This document shows positions 24,531 through 33,192 of a stretch of DNA of 55,698 nt, piece by piece. Origin of the DNA: a bacterium (lineage in GTDB: Bacteria > Chloroflexota > Anaerolineae > Caldilineales > Caldilineaceae); NCBI GenBank assembly GCA_016124945.1, contig WGMT01000017.1:1-55698 (forward strand), in the 5' to 3' direction. Positions within the stretch are counted from its first letter, which is position 1; each line of letters begins with the position of its first letter. The notes beneath the pieces are model-generated. The model did no database searches and was not told the origin of the DNA. It saw nothing but the letters and a program-made list of their open reading frames with translations. The translations under genes were made by a program, and so were the position numbers.

Positions 24531-25067
24531 TTATTCTCTCTGGATCATGGTTGCCAGCAATTTGCGGGCGCGAAAAAGATGGGTCTTCACGGTGCTCAGT
24601 GAAAGACCGGTCACCTCTGCAATCTCTTCGTAGCTCAACTCCTGAAAGTGACGCAATTCGATAACCAGGCGGAATTGGGGCGGCAGTTGTAGCACCGCCT
24701 GACGCACATCCGCTTCCGTCTCGGCGCGCAGGACGGCCTGTTCCGGTGTAGCTGAAGACGCAACCACGCGCTCCGCCAACTCGTCAATGTCTTCGTGCGG
24801 TGGTTTGCGCGCTTCGAGGCGATTGTAGCAGTGGTTGGCCGCCACCGTGCGCATCCACGGCCCGAAAGGACGGCTGAGATCGAAGGTGTGCAGGCGCTGA
24901 TAGGCGCGTAGAAACGCCTCCTGTGCGGCGTCTTCGGCTTCGCCACGGTCACCGAGTAGACGCAGGCAAACGTTAAACACCGCCGCCTGGTGACAGGCGA
25001 CGAGTTCAGCGAATGCGGTTGCGTCGCCCTGGCGGGCGCACAGAAGAGTTGCGCGTTCGTCGATCAT
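24531..25067 (-). CDS. ECF-type RNA polymerase sigma factor
   Basis: 178 residues from ATG 25067; the open frame reaches 25208, but family alignments normally begin near MIDERATLLCARQGDATAF. Region 2: FAELVACHQAAVFNVCLRLLGDRGEAEDAAQEAFLRAYQRLHTFD, with the -10-recognising segment FGPWMRTVAANHCYNRLEARK. Region 4: LPPQFRLVIELRHFQELSYEEIAEVTGLSLSTVKTHLFRARKLL. No strong ribosome binding site is visible. It heads the minus-strand cluster running to DUF1501 and probably the SPFH pair, and is divergent from the CHAT operon (198 bp between starts). Confidence 0.9.
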   Translation of the reverse strand: MIDERATLLCARQGDATAFAELVACHQAAVFNVCLRLLGDRGEAEDAAQEAFLRAYQRLHTFDLSRPFGPWMRTVAANHCYNRLEARKPPHEDIDELAERVVASSATPEQAVLRAETEADVRQAVLQLPPQFRLVIELRHFQELSYEEIAEVTGLSLSTVKTHLFRARKLLATMIQRE

Positions 25068-25265
25068 CTTGATGATGGTACAGGAATCAGCAGGAAAAAG
25101 TTTCAACCAAGCTGTTGAAATATACTTCTTAAAATAATCCATCCGCTTGTTGGGGCCAGGCATGTGTGCTATTGTTGTGTACGCTTCCAGCTTTCCCCTG
25201 TTACTCATCTGAATTGTGAATTTCTAGACGGGTTCTGCGCTTGATTAGGCACCAGGCTGTATTTT

Positions 25266-26822
25266 ATGTTCACAAATTTTGATCTGCACATTCGCTTGGG
25301 TGAAGACGAGCGTCCGCAGGTGCGTGTGCTGGCGTCGGCGGCCGGCGAGAGCGCACACCCCATCATCATGCCAAACGATCCGCTTGCTCTGATGGAAGCG
25401 TTTCGGATCCTGCGGCAACCGACCAGCGCCCATTTGCAGGCATTGGGGCGTCAATTGGCCGACGCGCTGTTACCCGCTGGTGAGGTGCGCGATCTTTACC
25501 AGCGCAGCCTGGGCATGGCGACTGCTTCCGGTGGGGGGTTGCGTCTGCGCCTGCGCGTAGACCCGCCTGAACTGGCCGCGGTGCCGTGGGAGTATGCCTA
25601 CGATCAGACCATCGACGATTTCGTCGTCCTCAACCCCCAGGTGGCGCTTGTCCGCTACCTGAGCCAACCCGTCGCGCCGCGCTCTGTGACCGGCGTTGCC
25701 CCGTTGCCGGTTTTGCTCTTTGTCGGTGCGCCCGACGGCGATGTGCTCCTTGATAGCGTCGGCGAGATTCAGCATGTCCTCGATGCGCTGGCCGATCTGA
25801 TGCCCCATCGGGTGACGTTGGAGATCCTCTTTGCTGGCGCTGGAAGTGAACGGCAGGCCGTTGTCTCTCTGGTGGCGGGGCGGCGTGGTGTTCATCTGTC
25901 GCCTGAACCGGCCACATTGACGGCACTGCGCAGCGCCTTGCGCCGCGGGGTGCGGGTTGTCCACTACACTGGTCATGGCTATTTTGATCCTGAGCAGGGG
26001 GGCGCGCTGCTCGTACAGGACGAAGAGGGCGGCACCGAAAGCGTAGACGCGCACACGATGGCGCGCCAACTGCGGGGCAGCCAGGTGGCGCTGGCCTTCC
26101 TCAACGGCTGTAACACCGCCATCGACGGCACAGAGCAGGCGCTCATGGGATTGGCGCCCCGTCTTGTGGCGGCGGGGCTGCCCGCAGTGGTGGCGATGCA
26201 GACCGAGATCGATGATCGGTCGGCGATCCGCTTCGCCGCCGAGTTCTACCGTTCCCTGGCCGACGGCCTGCCGCTGGACGCATCGGTGGGCGAAGGACGC
26301 AAAGCTGTCAGCCGTCATCTGCTGGCCTGGGGGATCCCTGCGCTTTTCATGCGCAGCGCCGACGGCCAACTGTGGCAGGAGACGTCCACGCAGCCGACGC
26401 AATCTCGAGAAACCGCTGCGTCGCCCACGGGCGGTATCCACTTCGGCGACGGCGTCACGGTGACGGCGCGCAACATCGTGGTGGGGAATGTCACCGAAAT
26501 CACCGGCAATCAGATCGGGCACGTCGGCCATGAAGACGGCGAACGTACACAAAAGGTGGCGCAGTTGCGTCGCCAACTCGACGCGTTGCGTACACAGTTG
26601 ACGGCGCGAATCGACGCAGGCCGTTTCGACGAGATCCTTGGTGTGCAGGTGCAGGCGTTGCTCGAAACGGCTCAACGCCAAACCAATACACTTACCCCCA
26701 ATCCTGTGGTTGTCAACCGCTATATCGAACAGATTGGTCAACTCCTAGAAGCCGATGAGATGTTAAAAACCGTTGTCTCGGGCATTCTTGAGACGTTAAC
26801 CCATCTTCAAAGGATCGCTTGA
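25266..26822 (+). CDS. CHAT-domain caspase-like protease with C-terminal beta motif
   Basis: 518 residues. The CHAT (C25/caspase-like) domain spans about 140-370, with the catalytic pair H237 in VVHYTGHGYFD and C282 in ALAFLNGCNTA. The later segments AGLPAVVAMQTEIDD and FAAEFYRSLADG are typical. After a Ser/Thr linker, residues 389-407 form a short Gly/Val-rich motif, GGIHFGDGVTVTARNIVVG, followed by a helical tail (430-518). The same kind of motif is present in the ATPase encoded two genes downstream. CHAT proteases are effectors in bacterial conflict and cell-death circuits. No membrane segment is seen. The stop shares one base with the next start. Confidence 0.9.
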   Translation: MFTNFDLHIRLGEDERPQVRVLASAAGESAHPIIMPNDPLALMEAFRILRQPTSAHLQALGRQLADALLPAGEVRDLYQRSLGMATASGGGLRLRLRVDPPELAAVPWEYAYDQTIDDFVVLNPQVALVRYLSQPVAPRSVTGVAPLPVLLFVGAPDGDVLLDSVGEIQHVLDALADLMPHRVTLEILFAGAGSERQAVVSLVAGRRGVHLSPEPATLTALRSALRRGVRVVHYTGHGYFDPEQGGALLVQDEEGGTESVDAHTMARQLRGSQVALAFLNGCNTAIDGTEQALMGLAPRLVAAGLPAVVAMQTEIDDRSAIRFAAEFYRSLADGLPLDASVGEGRKAVSRHLLAWGIPALFMRSADGQLWQETSTQPTQSRETAASPTGGIHFGDGVTVTARNIVVGNVTEITGNQIGHVGHEDGERTQKVAQLRRQLDALRTQLTARIDAGRFDEILGVQVQALLETAQRQTNTLTPNPVVVNRYIEQIGQLLEADEMLKTVVSGILETLTHLQRIA

Positions 26823-28018
26823 TGTTACGCTTTCGTGCCTATGCAATCTTGTTGGTTACACTAATACTTACCGCATGTACTTCGTCGACAATGACTGACC
26901 TGCTGCCCGATGTCTCTGAAATGGCTACGGCTGTTGCAGCCGGTGAGATGGCAACGCCAGATCCGACCGTTGTGACGCTCCCTGAAGCCGGTGGCGAGAT
27001 GATCTTCGATCTGCTGGTAGCCGACGGCCGCTTTACGACGCTAACGACATTGCTCATGGAAACGGGCCTCGATACGCTGCTGCGCGACGACGGCGCTTTC
27101 ACCTTCTTCGCTCCCACCGATGACGCCTTCGCCCGTCTTGAAGCGGTGACAACTTCCATGCAGCAATTTACCGCCAATTCCAGCGTGCTTGAAAGGAATC
27201 TGCTTTATCACCTCCTCGACGATTCCCAATCTATCGAAACATTGGCCGAGTTTAAGCACAACGAAACACTGCTGGGCGAGCCGCTCACAGTGGTCTTCAA
27301 CAACGGGCACTTCAAAGCCAATTTCGCCCAGGTAACCGAGCCGAACTGGCGCGCTGAGAACGGTGTGATCCACGCTGTAGACGGTGTGTTGATCAAGGTT
27401 GCGTGGCCGTCTTCCGATGCACCAGTGGATATGATTGACGGCGTGGAAGAATGGATCCCCTACGAAGAAAACACACTGCTGCCTGTCAACGATGGTGAGA
27501 TGGTGCCGCAGTTGCTTACCACTGACACTGCCCGCGAGAGCATCCTCAGCCTGGCGCCGCTGCTGGAAAGTGAGGGCGTCACGATCAATCTGGCTCGCTC
27601 CGTCCGCCTCGAAGAAGACGGTGAAGTGAAGTATCTGATCCCTCGCGCCAGCCCATTTTTCTTCGAGGCCCTCGAAATGCAAGAGCCTGTGATCATCGGT
27701 GTGTTGCTTGTGCGAGGTGCAATGCAAAACGAAGTTTCGTTGGGCGCGTACGTGATCCGCTTTGTCGCTTTCGATGAGCTCAACTGGGGCAACGACCTGG
27801 CCGATGCCAACAACGACGTCATCATCGACTTTAACGAGATCATTGTCGTCGATGCAGACGACGATGACGAAGACAGTGTGCCGACGGCGGGCCTCTTCTA
27901 CGGTACCGCCTTCTGCCGGGTGACAGCCGTCCGCTGCTTTTGTGTACCCTGTGGACCCTTTATTCGCACTGCTTTTGACGAAAGAGCGCAGTGCCAGGCC
28001 GCCTGCTCGTCGCGCTAG
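26822..28018 (+). CDS. fasciclin-domain lipoprotein with EF-hand-like loop and Cys-rich tail
   Basis: 398 residues from ATG 26822 (TTG 26819 is an alternative). A signal peptide with lipobox ILTAC predicts a lipid anchor outside the membrane. A FAS1 domain (about 58-200) is clear: FDLLVADGRFTTLTTLLMETGLDTLLRDDGAFTFFAPTDDAF, ending NGVIHAVDGVLI. FAS1 domains mediate adhesion. Near the end, DANNDVIIDFNE matches the 12-residue EF-hand calcium loop. The final ~35 residues contain seven cysteines and differ in style from the rest, which could mark a disulfide knob or a frameshifted end. The start overlaps the CHAT stop, so expression is coupled. Confidence 0.83.
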   Translation: MLRFRAYAILLVTLILTACTSSTMTDLLPDVSEMATAVAAGEMATPDPTVVTLPEAGGEMIFDLLVADGRFTTLTTLLMETGLDTLLRDDGAFTFFAPTDDAFARLEAVTTSMQQFTANSSVLERNLLYHLLDDSQSIETLAEFKHNETLLGEPLTVVFNNGHFKANFAQVTEPNWRAENGVIHAVDGVLIKVAWPSSDAPVDMIDGVEEWIPYEENTLLPVNDGEMVPQLLTTDTARESILSLAPLLESEGVTINLARSVRLEEDGEVKYLIPRASPFFFEALEMQEPVIIGVLLVRGAMQNEVSLGAYVIRFVAFDELNWGNDLADANNDVIIDFNEIIVVDADDDDEDSVPTAGLFYGTAFCRVTAVRCFCVPCGPFIRTAFDERAQCQAACSSR

Positions 28019-28094
28019 GACGTGATCGTGTTACGCACTACGCACTACAGTTCCACCATCACGACCACCAAAGATCACCCAATCCAATCCGCCT

Positions 28095-29021
28095 ATGACC
28101 TGCAACCTACTCGAATTTGTTGGTCGTCAGTTAGAAATCGAACTCTTTGCCGAGCTGCTTGCCGAAGGGCACTACCGTCTTCTGCTCCTGCAAGGGGACG
28201 GCGGCATTGGCAAGAGCTGCCTACTGCACCGCCTGCGCCGAGACTGTCGGCGTGAACGGTCTGAACTTACCACGGCGATGCTCGACTTTCGGCTGGATCG
28301 TTCTCTTGCCAGCCCCAAGCAGGTGATCGACGGTCTGCGCGATCAACTGAGCGAAGAATTTGATCAACAGATGATGCGGGCCGAAGCCCAAGTTGCACGC
28401 GACTACAGCGCAGGCTCCGTCGAGTCTGCCCCGGCGCTGGCTGCAAACGCAGTCGCCGTCGGCGCGCCAGGGCAGGGGGGTATCTCGTTCGGGGGCAATG
28501 TCACCGCGCAGGACATTATCGTTGGGCAGAAGGTGATCATTAACAACTCAACGTTGATCCTTAATCCCGGCGCCGGACTGGATCTGCTGGAAGCGGAAAT
28601 TGAGCAGCGGCGCAACCGTGCCATGCGCCGCGCTCTACTCGATCTTGTTCGATCAGAGCAGGTTATGATCTTTGTGGATCACTTTGAAGAGGCGCCTGAG
28701 CCGGTGCGCCGCTGGCTGATCCAACAGTTGCTCAACATCCCGCTGGTCGACGAAGATCTTTGCGAAAATCTGTGGATCGTCGTTTCGGGCAAACAGGTGC
28801 CCTACCAGGATCAGATCGACCAATGGCGGCACCTGCTGCGCTTTCATCGGCTGCCGCCGCTTTCCAACGAAGAGATTCAAGCCTTTTGGATCGACAAACG
28901 TCAACTCGATCCGGCGCAAGTGATGGTTATTGCACTGGCCAGTGGTGGCAATCCCGGCCTGCTTTTCATGATGGCCAACAATATGCAAAACGCCACCCGT
29001 AAGGACGGTCCACGTGACTGA
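28095..29021 (+). CDS. P-loop NTPase (AAA/STAND-like) with shared beta motif
   Basis: 308 residues; no good ribosome binding site is seen and the start is the first ATG. Walker A GDGGIGKS is at 34-41 and Walker B-like VMIFVDHFEEA at 190-200. Between them is an insertion containing GGISFGGNVTAQDIIVG (128-144) followed by QKVIINNSTLILN, which aligns with the C-terminal motif of the CHAT protease. It resembles the nucleotide switch module of NACHT/STAND proteins, with the sensor encoded separately by the next gene, which it overlaps by eight bases. A 76-bp gap with CACTACG heptamers separates it from the fasciclin gene. Confidence 0.82.
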   Translation: MTCNLLEFVGRQLEIELFAELLAEGHYRLLLLQGDGGIGKSCLLHRLRRDCRRERSELTTAMLDFRLDRSLASPKQVIDGLRDQLSEEFDQQMMRAEAQVARDYSAGSVESAPALAANAVAVGAPGQGGISFGGNVTAQDIIVGQKVIINNSTLILNPGAGLDLLEAEIEQRRNRAMRRALLDLVRSEQVMIFVDHFEEAPEPVRRWLIQQLLNIPLVDEDLCENLWIVVSGKQVPYQDQIDQWRHLLRFHRLPPLSNEEIQAFWIDKRQLDPAQVMVIALASGGNPGLLFMMANNMQNATRKDGPRD

Positions 29022-31476
29022 GGCTGCATCCATACCGTTTGACATGAACGCAGCGCTCAGCCAGTTCCTGGCGCAGTGGATGGCCCAGGTCGGCCCCGAA
29101 CTTACCGTTGCCGCCCGCGCCGCTGCGCTGTCGCATCATGTCAATTCCTTGCTGTTGTCGGCGATGTTGCCTGCGCTCACGGCAGACGAATCTATGCGCA
29201 CCCTCGAACAGTTGACGCAGTTGGGCATGCTCGAACAGGGCCGGTCTATCGATGGTATGCCACAATACACGTTTCAAACAGCGCTTCGTCCTCTTTTGCT
29301 ACGTCATTGGCTAGAACAGGATCCCCATGCCTTGCGCCGCGCCAATGCTGCTGCGGTTGTCTATTACCGCGCCCGCCCCACAGACGAGTGGACCGATTTG
29401 GAGATCGTCTACCATGAGTTGGGCGTAGACGACGACCGCGGCATTGGGCATTTTCGCACACTCTTTGAGCAAATCCGGCAGGCGCGACGCTTTGATCAGC
29501 TTGAGCAACTGCTCCGCTACGCCGATGAACAGCGGGCAGTGCTGGGCAAAACGGCACGCGCCTGGATTGATCTACATCGTTTACGCGTGGACATAGCCTA
29601 TGGCAACCCTGTCTCTGTAGAGATGATTGACTCGTTCATTGAAGAACACGCAGATCCTGCGCTCAGGGCACAAGCGCTGATCCTGCGCGCCGAAGTTGAG
29701 AGCCGGACGGGGCGGCTCTCAACTGCTGTGGGTCACTATCGCCGAGCCCAGGCGCTGCTGGTGCGCTTACGTGATCATGTGGGCGAGGCGCGGGTGGAAG
29801 AAGCGTGTGGTCTTCTCTTTGTGCAGATGGCCACCAATGCCGATGGTTTTGCCACATCCCAATCTGGCTTGCAGACGTCCGCCGTAAACTGGCTTTTTCG
29901 TATTCAGCACGCGCCGTTCTTGTTCTACCGATGGTGTTCACGCCGTACAGTGTGGCTGCCAAACCTCTATTTCGGCGGCGACTATCAGGATTGGATTGTG
30001 GCGCGTCTGCTTTACGCCGCCATTGCTGCTTTTCAGCGCAGCGTGGGTCTGTTGAAAAAGGTTACTCCCGAAGAGACACCGAATACCCAGTTTGATCTGC
30101 CCATTCTTGATCTGCATATTCGTATGGCCGATCTTTACCACCGTGTGGGCGAGTGGGAGCGGGCCAACCGTCATTTCACCCGGCTGGCCCAAGATCCGGC
30201 AGTCAACGCCGACCCCTACCGGCGCGCCACACTGGCCGTTGGCCAAGGACGCGCCGCCCTAGCCCGTAATGAACCGGATCTAGCGCTTGAACCGCTCAGT
30301 TTTGCCAGGCAAACCGCATTACGCTACGGGGATCCGCGTCTGTTGCATCAGATCTCCTCCCTGCTGGCGGAAGCCTACTGGTGCGAGGACAAACAGGACG
30401 ATGCCCTGCGCCTGTACAGCGAGGCCGTGCGCAGCGGTCAAGAAACCAACGATCTGCTCTCGGTGACGCGGCTTGCCGCTCATCTCGAAAATCTGAGCGG
30501 CCAACCGCAGCAGTCACCTGTAACACGGGCGCAGATCGCCGAGATTGTGGGGGCGGTGGAGCAACAGGCGTACATCGCCCGCTTCCCCGGCGGGTGGCGT
30601 CGCTTCTTTCGATCGCTGGCCACCCTGGTGGTGACACCCATTACGTATGTTTTTGTGACCATCCTTGTAATCGCATTGAACGGCCTTTCGGCTTTTGCCG
30701 AGTTGATCGTGCTTACAGGGCCGGTGGCCGATCTGCTGTTGGCGATTCCGCTGATTGTGGGCATGGCGTTGTCGGCCATCTGGCTCTACGAATTACTCTA
30801 CGTGGGGATCGGCTGGCTTTTTGTACGGGGCGTCTCTGCGCGGATGCTGGCCGAGCGTCAGCCGCAATATGTGGTGCTTCTGCCCGAAAGCCTGATTGTG
30901 CGCGACGAAGATGGGATCGATCACGAGTTGAGTTGGCCGTCGGTGGCTCAGATGGTGACGCTGGATCGGGCGATCTGGCGTGCACCGTTGGCGCTTTTCT
31001 CGCGCATGGCTGTGCTTTCCAGTGAGCGGGCCTTGGTGATTGAAGGGATTGTCAACGATTATGCTCGTTTGCAGCGGCAGATCTGCGAGCGAACAGGGGC
31101 CTGGGCGCAGCAAAAATCGTTCGATTTTTCGTTCTTGCGCAGCCGTGGCTCATGGATGGCGCTATTGGCCACGATCTTTCTCACCGTCCTTGCGCTGCGA
31201 GGGGATCTAGATCCAACGGGTGAGATGGGTATCGTCTCCGTCGCTGAGGCGGGGATGAGCTATGAGCTGATTGTGAGCAGCGTACTCTTTTGGCTGGGCC
31301 TGTGGACGATTCTGCTCTTTCCACTGTTTGGCCTTGTGCGGCTGATCTGGTCGAATTGGCAGGCGCGGCGGATGCTTAAGCCGCAGCTTTCCTTTAGTGT
31401 TGCTTGGTCCTCTTGGGCGGCGCTGCTGTTAATCGGCCTGTTGACACTTTACTGGATTGCAACCTTGGGGGCGTGA
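29014..31476 (+). CDS. TPR-like repeat protein with C-terminal membrane domain
   Basis: 820 residues from GTG 29014, with AAGGA about eight bases upstream, inside the ATPase gene. The N-terminal ~110 residues look like a winged-helix segment (LTQLGMLEQGRSIDGMPQYTFQTALRPLLLRHW), as follows the ATPase in STAND proteins. Helical repeats of TPR type fill about 120-520 (for example ALILRAEVESRTGRLSTAVGHYRRAQALL and LHIRMADLYHRVGEWERANRHF). Membrane segments follow at about 540-610, 715-730, 745-775 and 795-818. It is probably the sensor/anchor half of a split STAND receptor held at the membrane. Confidence 0.78.
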   Translation: MTEAASIPFDMNAALSQFLAQWMAQVGPELTVAARAAALSHHVNSLLLSAMLPALTADESMRTLEQLTQLGMLEQGRSIDGMPQYTFQTALRPLLLRHWLEQDPHALRRANAAAVVYYRARPTDEWTDLEIVYHELGVDDDRGIGHFRTLFEQIRQARRFDQLEQLLRYADEQRAVLGKTARAWIDLHRLRVDIAYGNPVSVEMIDSFIEEHADPALRAQALILRAEVESRTGRLSTAVGHYRRAQALLVRLRDHVGEARVEEACGLLFVQMATNADGFATSQSGLQTSAVNWLFRIQHAPFLFYRWCSRRTVWLPNLYFGGDYQDWIVARLLYAAIAAFQRSVGLLKKVTPEETPNTQFDLPILDLHIRMADLYHRVGEWERANRHFTRLAQDPAVNADPYRRATLAVGQGRAALARNEPDLALEPLSFARQTALRYGDPRLLHQISSLLAEAYWCEDKQDDALRLYSEAVRSGQETNDLLSVTRLAAHLENLSGQPQQSPVTRAQIAEIVGAVEQQAYIARFPGGWRRFFRSLATLVVTPITYVFVTILVIALNGLSAFAELIVLTGPVADLLLAIPLIVGMALSAIWLYELLYVGIGWLFVRGVSARMLAERQPQYVVLLPESLIVRDEDGIDHELSWPSVAQMVTLDRAIWRAPLALFSRMAVLSSERALVIEGIVNDYARLQRQICERTGAWAQQKSFDFSFLRSRGSWMALLATIFLTVLALRGDLDPTGEMGIVSVAEAGMSYELIVSSVLFWLGLWTILLFPLFGLVRLIWSNWQARRMLKPQLSFSVAWSSWAALLLIGLLTLYWIATLGA

Positions 31477-31485
31477 GCCGTCGAT

Positions 31486-32820
31486 CTACGCTTTGGTGTC
31501 GGGCGCGTCGGCTACTTTCTGCACAAGCACCCGATCCACACGGCGGTTGTCCATGTCCACCACTTCAAGTTCATACCCTTCCCAGGCAAAGCGGTCGCCG
31601 ACCTGAGGGACGCGGCCCAGTTCGGCCATGACCAATCCACCTAATGTGCGGAAGCTACCCAGACCGTTTCCAACTTCGTCGGAGATGTTGAGGAGTTCGA
31701 GCAACTCGTCGATGTGGACGGTGCCGTCGATTAGCAAAGAACCATCTTCGCGGCGGAAGATCTCATCGTCCTCTTGACCGGGGAATGATGAGAGATCGCC
31801 CACAATCGCTTCGAGGATGTCCATGGGCGTAATCAGCCCCTTGATGTTGCTGTACTCGTCGATGAGCAGGGCTACATGTACTTCATTTGCGCGGAAGAAC
31901 GTGAGCGCGTCCACCGGTGTGGTGCTAATGGGTAGGTATTGGGGTGGGTGGAGAAGCGATTGTAGATCGATTGCCCCGCCGTCGTGATCGGTAGCGAGGA
32001 GTTGGTGCAGCATGTCCTGTGTGCGGACGATGCCCAGTGTCTTGTCGGTGGAGCCGTCGATTACGGGGTAGCGGGAATGTCCATTTTCGTGTAGCTTTTG
32101 GCGCAGTTCTTGACGGTCGTCGTGAATGTCGAGCCACATAATGTCGGGGTAGGGCGTCATCACCTGGCCCAGCCAGATGTCGTCGAGGCGCAGTGCTCGC
32201 TCCACCAACGCCGACTCGGCTGGTTCGAGTTCTCCTGTATCGGCGCTTTCACGTAACATCGCAACCAGATCCTCTTCGGTTACCGCGTTTGAGCGATCTG
32301 GGGGGACACGCAATATCTTCAGGAGTGTATTGGTGGAGAGGGTGAGCACATGTACCACTGGGGCGGTAAACATGGAAAGGATGCGCATTGGTGGCGCAAT
32401 ACGTGCTGAGATTACTTCAGGATTGCCAAGGGCAAGGCGTTTGGGCACAAGTTCACCGATCACCAGCGAAAGATAAGTGGTAATCAGTACTGTGGCGCCA
32501 AAACCTAGAGCGGCTGCACTGCCGGCCAGAACCGGAATCACTTCAAATAGTTTTGCGATTTCTTGGCTTAAGGTCGCGCCACCGATAGCCCCCGCCAGAA
32601 TACCGATCAATGTAATCCCAATCTGTACAGTAGAGAGGAAGGATGTCGGGTTTTCGGTTAGGTCTAGGGCAGTCTGCGCCCCCGCTTCATTACGTTGCGC
32701 CATCTGCTGCAGGCGAGTGCGCTTTGCCGAGACGATTGCAATTTCCGACATAGCGAAGACGCCGTTCAAAATCAAAAGCAAGACAATGATGGTTAATTCA
32801 CTAAGTAATGCCGTTAACAT
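31486..32820 (-). CDS. CorC/HlyC-type CNNM-CBS membrane protein
   Basis: 444 residues. An N-terminal CNNM (DUF21) domain with three to four membrane segments (LTIIVLLLILNGVFAMSEIAIVSAKRTRLQ, SFLSTVQIGITLIGILAGAIGGA, LSLVIGELVPKRLAL) is followed by two CBS domains (about 210-335; MTPYPDIMWLDIHDD, HSRYPVIDGSTDKTLGIV). A C-terminal CorC_HlyC domain completes the usual order. The family is linked to magnesium/cobalt efflux and resistance; calling it a hemolysin is historical. It has its own AGAGGAA site and is divergent from secD. Confidence 0.9.
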   Translation of the reverse strand: MLTALLSELTIIVLLLILNGVFAMSEIAIVSAKRTRLQQMAQRNEAGAQTALDLTENPTSFLSTVQIGITLIGILAGAIGGATLSQEIAKLFEVIPVLAGSAAALGFGATVLITTYLSLVIGELVPKRLALGNPEVISARIAPPMRILSMFTAPVVHVLTLSTNTLLKILRVPPDRSNAVTEEDLVAMLRESADTGELEPAESALVERALRLDDIWLGQVMTPYPDIMWLDIHDDRQELRQKLHENGHSRYPVIDGSTDKTLGIVRTQDMLHQLLATDHDGGAIDLQSLLHPPQYLPISTTPVDALTFFRANEVHVALLIDEYSNIKGLITPMDILEAIVGDLSSFPGQEDDEIFRREDGSLLIDGTVHIDELLELLNISDEVGNGLGSFRTLGGLVMAELGRVPQVGDRFAWEGYELEVVDMDNRRVDRVLVQKVADAPDTKA

Positions 32821-33045
32821 GAAAGGGGTTCCTCTAAGATTACCTAGAACGTGTTCGTCCTCATCTGGAAGGCAGATGCGAATATGGAAGACAGTTTGTG
32901 ACCGTTCAGCGTATGGTTGTTCAGCGTATGGTTATCGGGGCTGGTGTTGGTGGCTGAATCGTTATGCATATCGTTTATCATTTCCGTATCTTATCGCGTA
33001 TCTTTTCTCAAGGTCAAAATGATCACGGGGATGCCAGAGGCAATT

Positions 33046-33074
33046 TTGACACACCTATACCCCTGTTCTATAAT
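33046..33074 (+). promoter_or_regulatory. consensus sigma-70 promoter of secDF
   Basis: TTGACA (33046-33051), an exact 17-bp spacer, TATAAT (33069-33074): full consensus in both boxes. It lies 119 bases upstream of secD, leaving a ~110-base 5' leader. The rest of 32821-33192 contains only a doubled GTTCAGCGTATGGTT word (about 32906-32936). Confidence 0.9.
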
Positions 33075-33192
33075 GCCGTAGTTTGTGCAGATGTGTCCAT
33101 CCTCACATTCACTTCCATAGATTTACTTCCATTATTGCAGTCTGTGTCCTCATCCGATTGGCGGTAGGCCGCCAGCTTAGGGAGAATTCTCA

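Noticed and set aside
25470..26741. 423-codon open frame on the minus strand
   Set aside because: It lies wholly inside the CHAT gene, which has catalytic motifs and proper codon pattern; the antisense frame has no recognisable domain and is a by-product of high GC.
31486..32820. hemolysin toxin
   Set aside because: HlyC/CorC naming is historical; the CNNM-CBS-CorC layout indicates a divalent-metal transporter-type protein.
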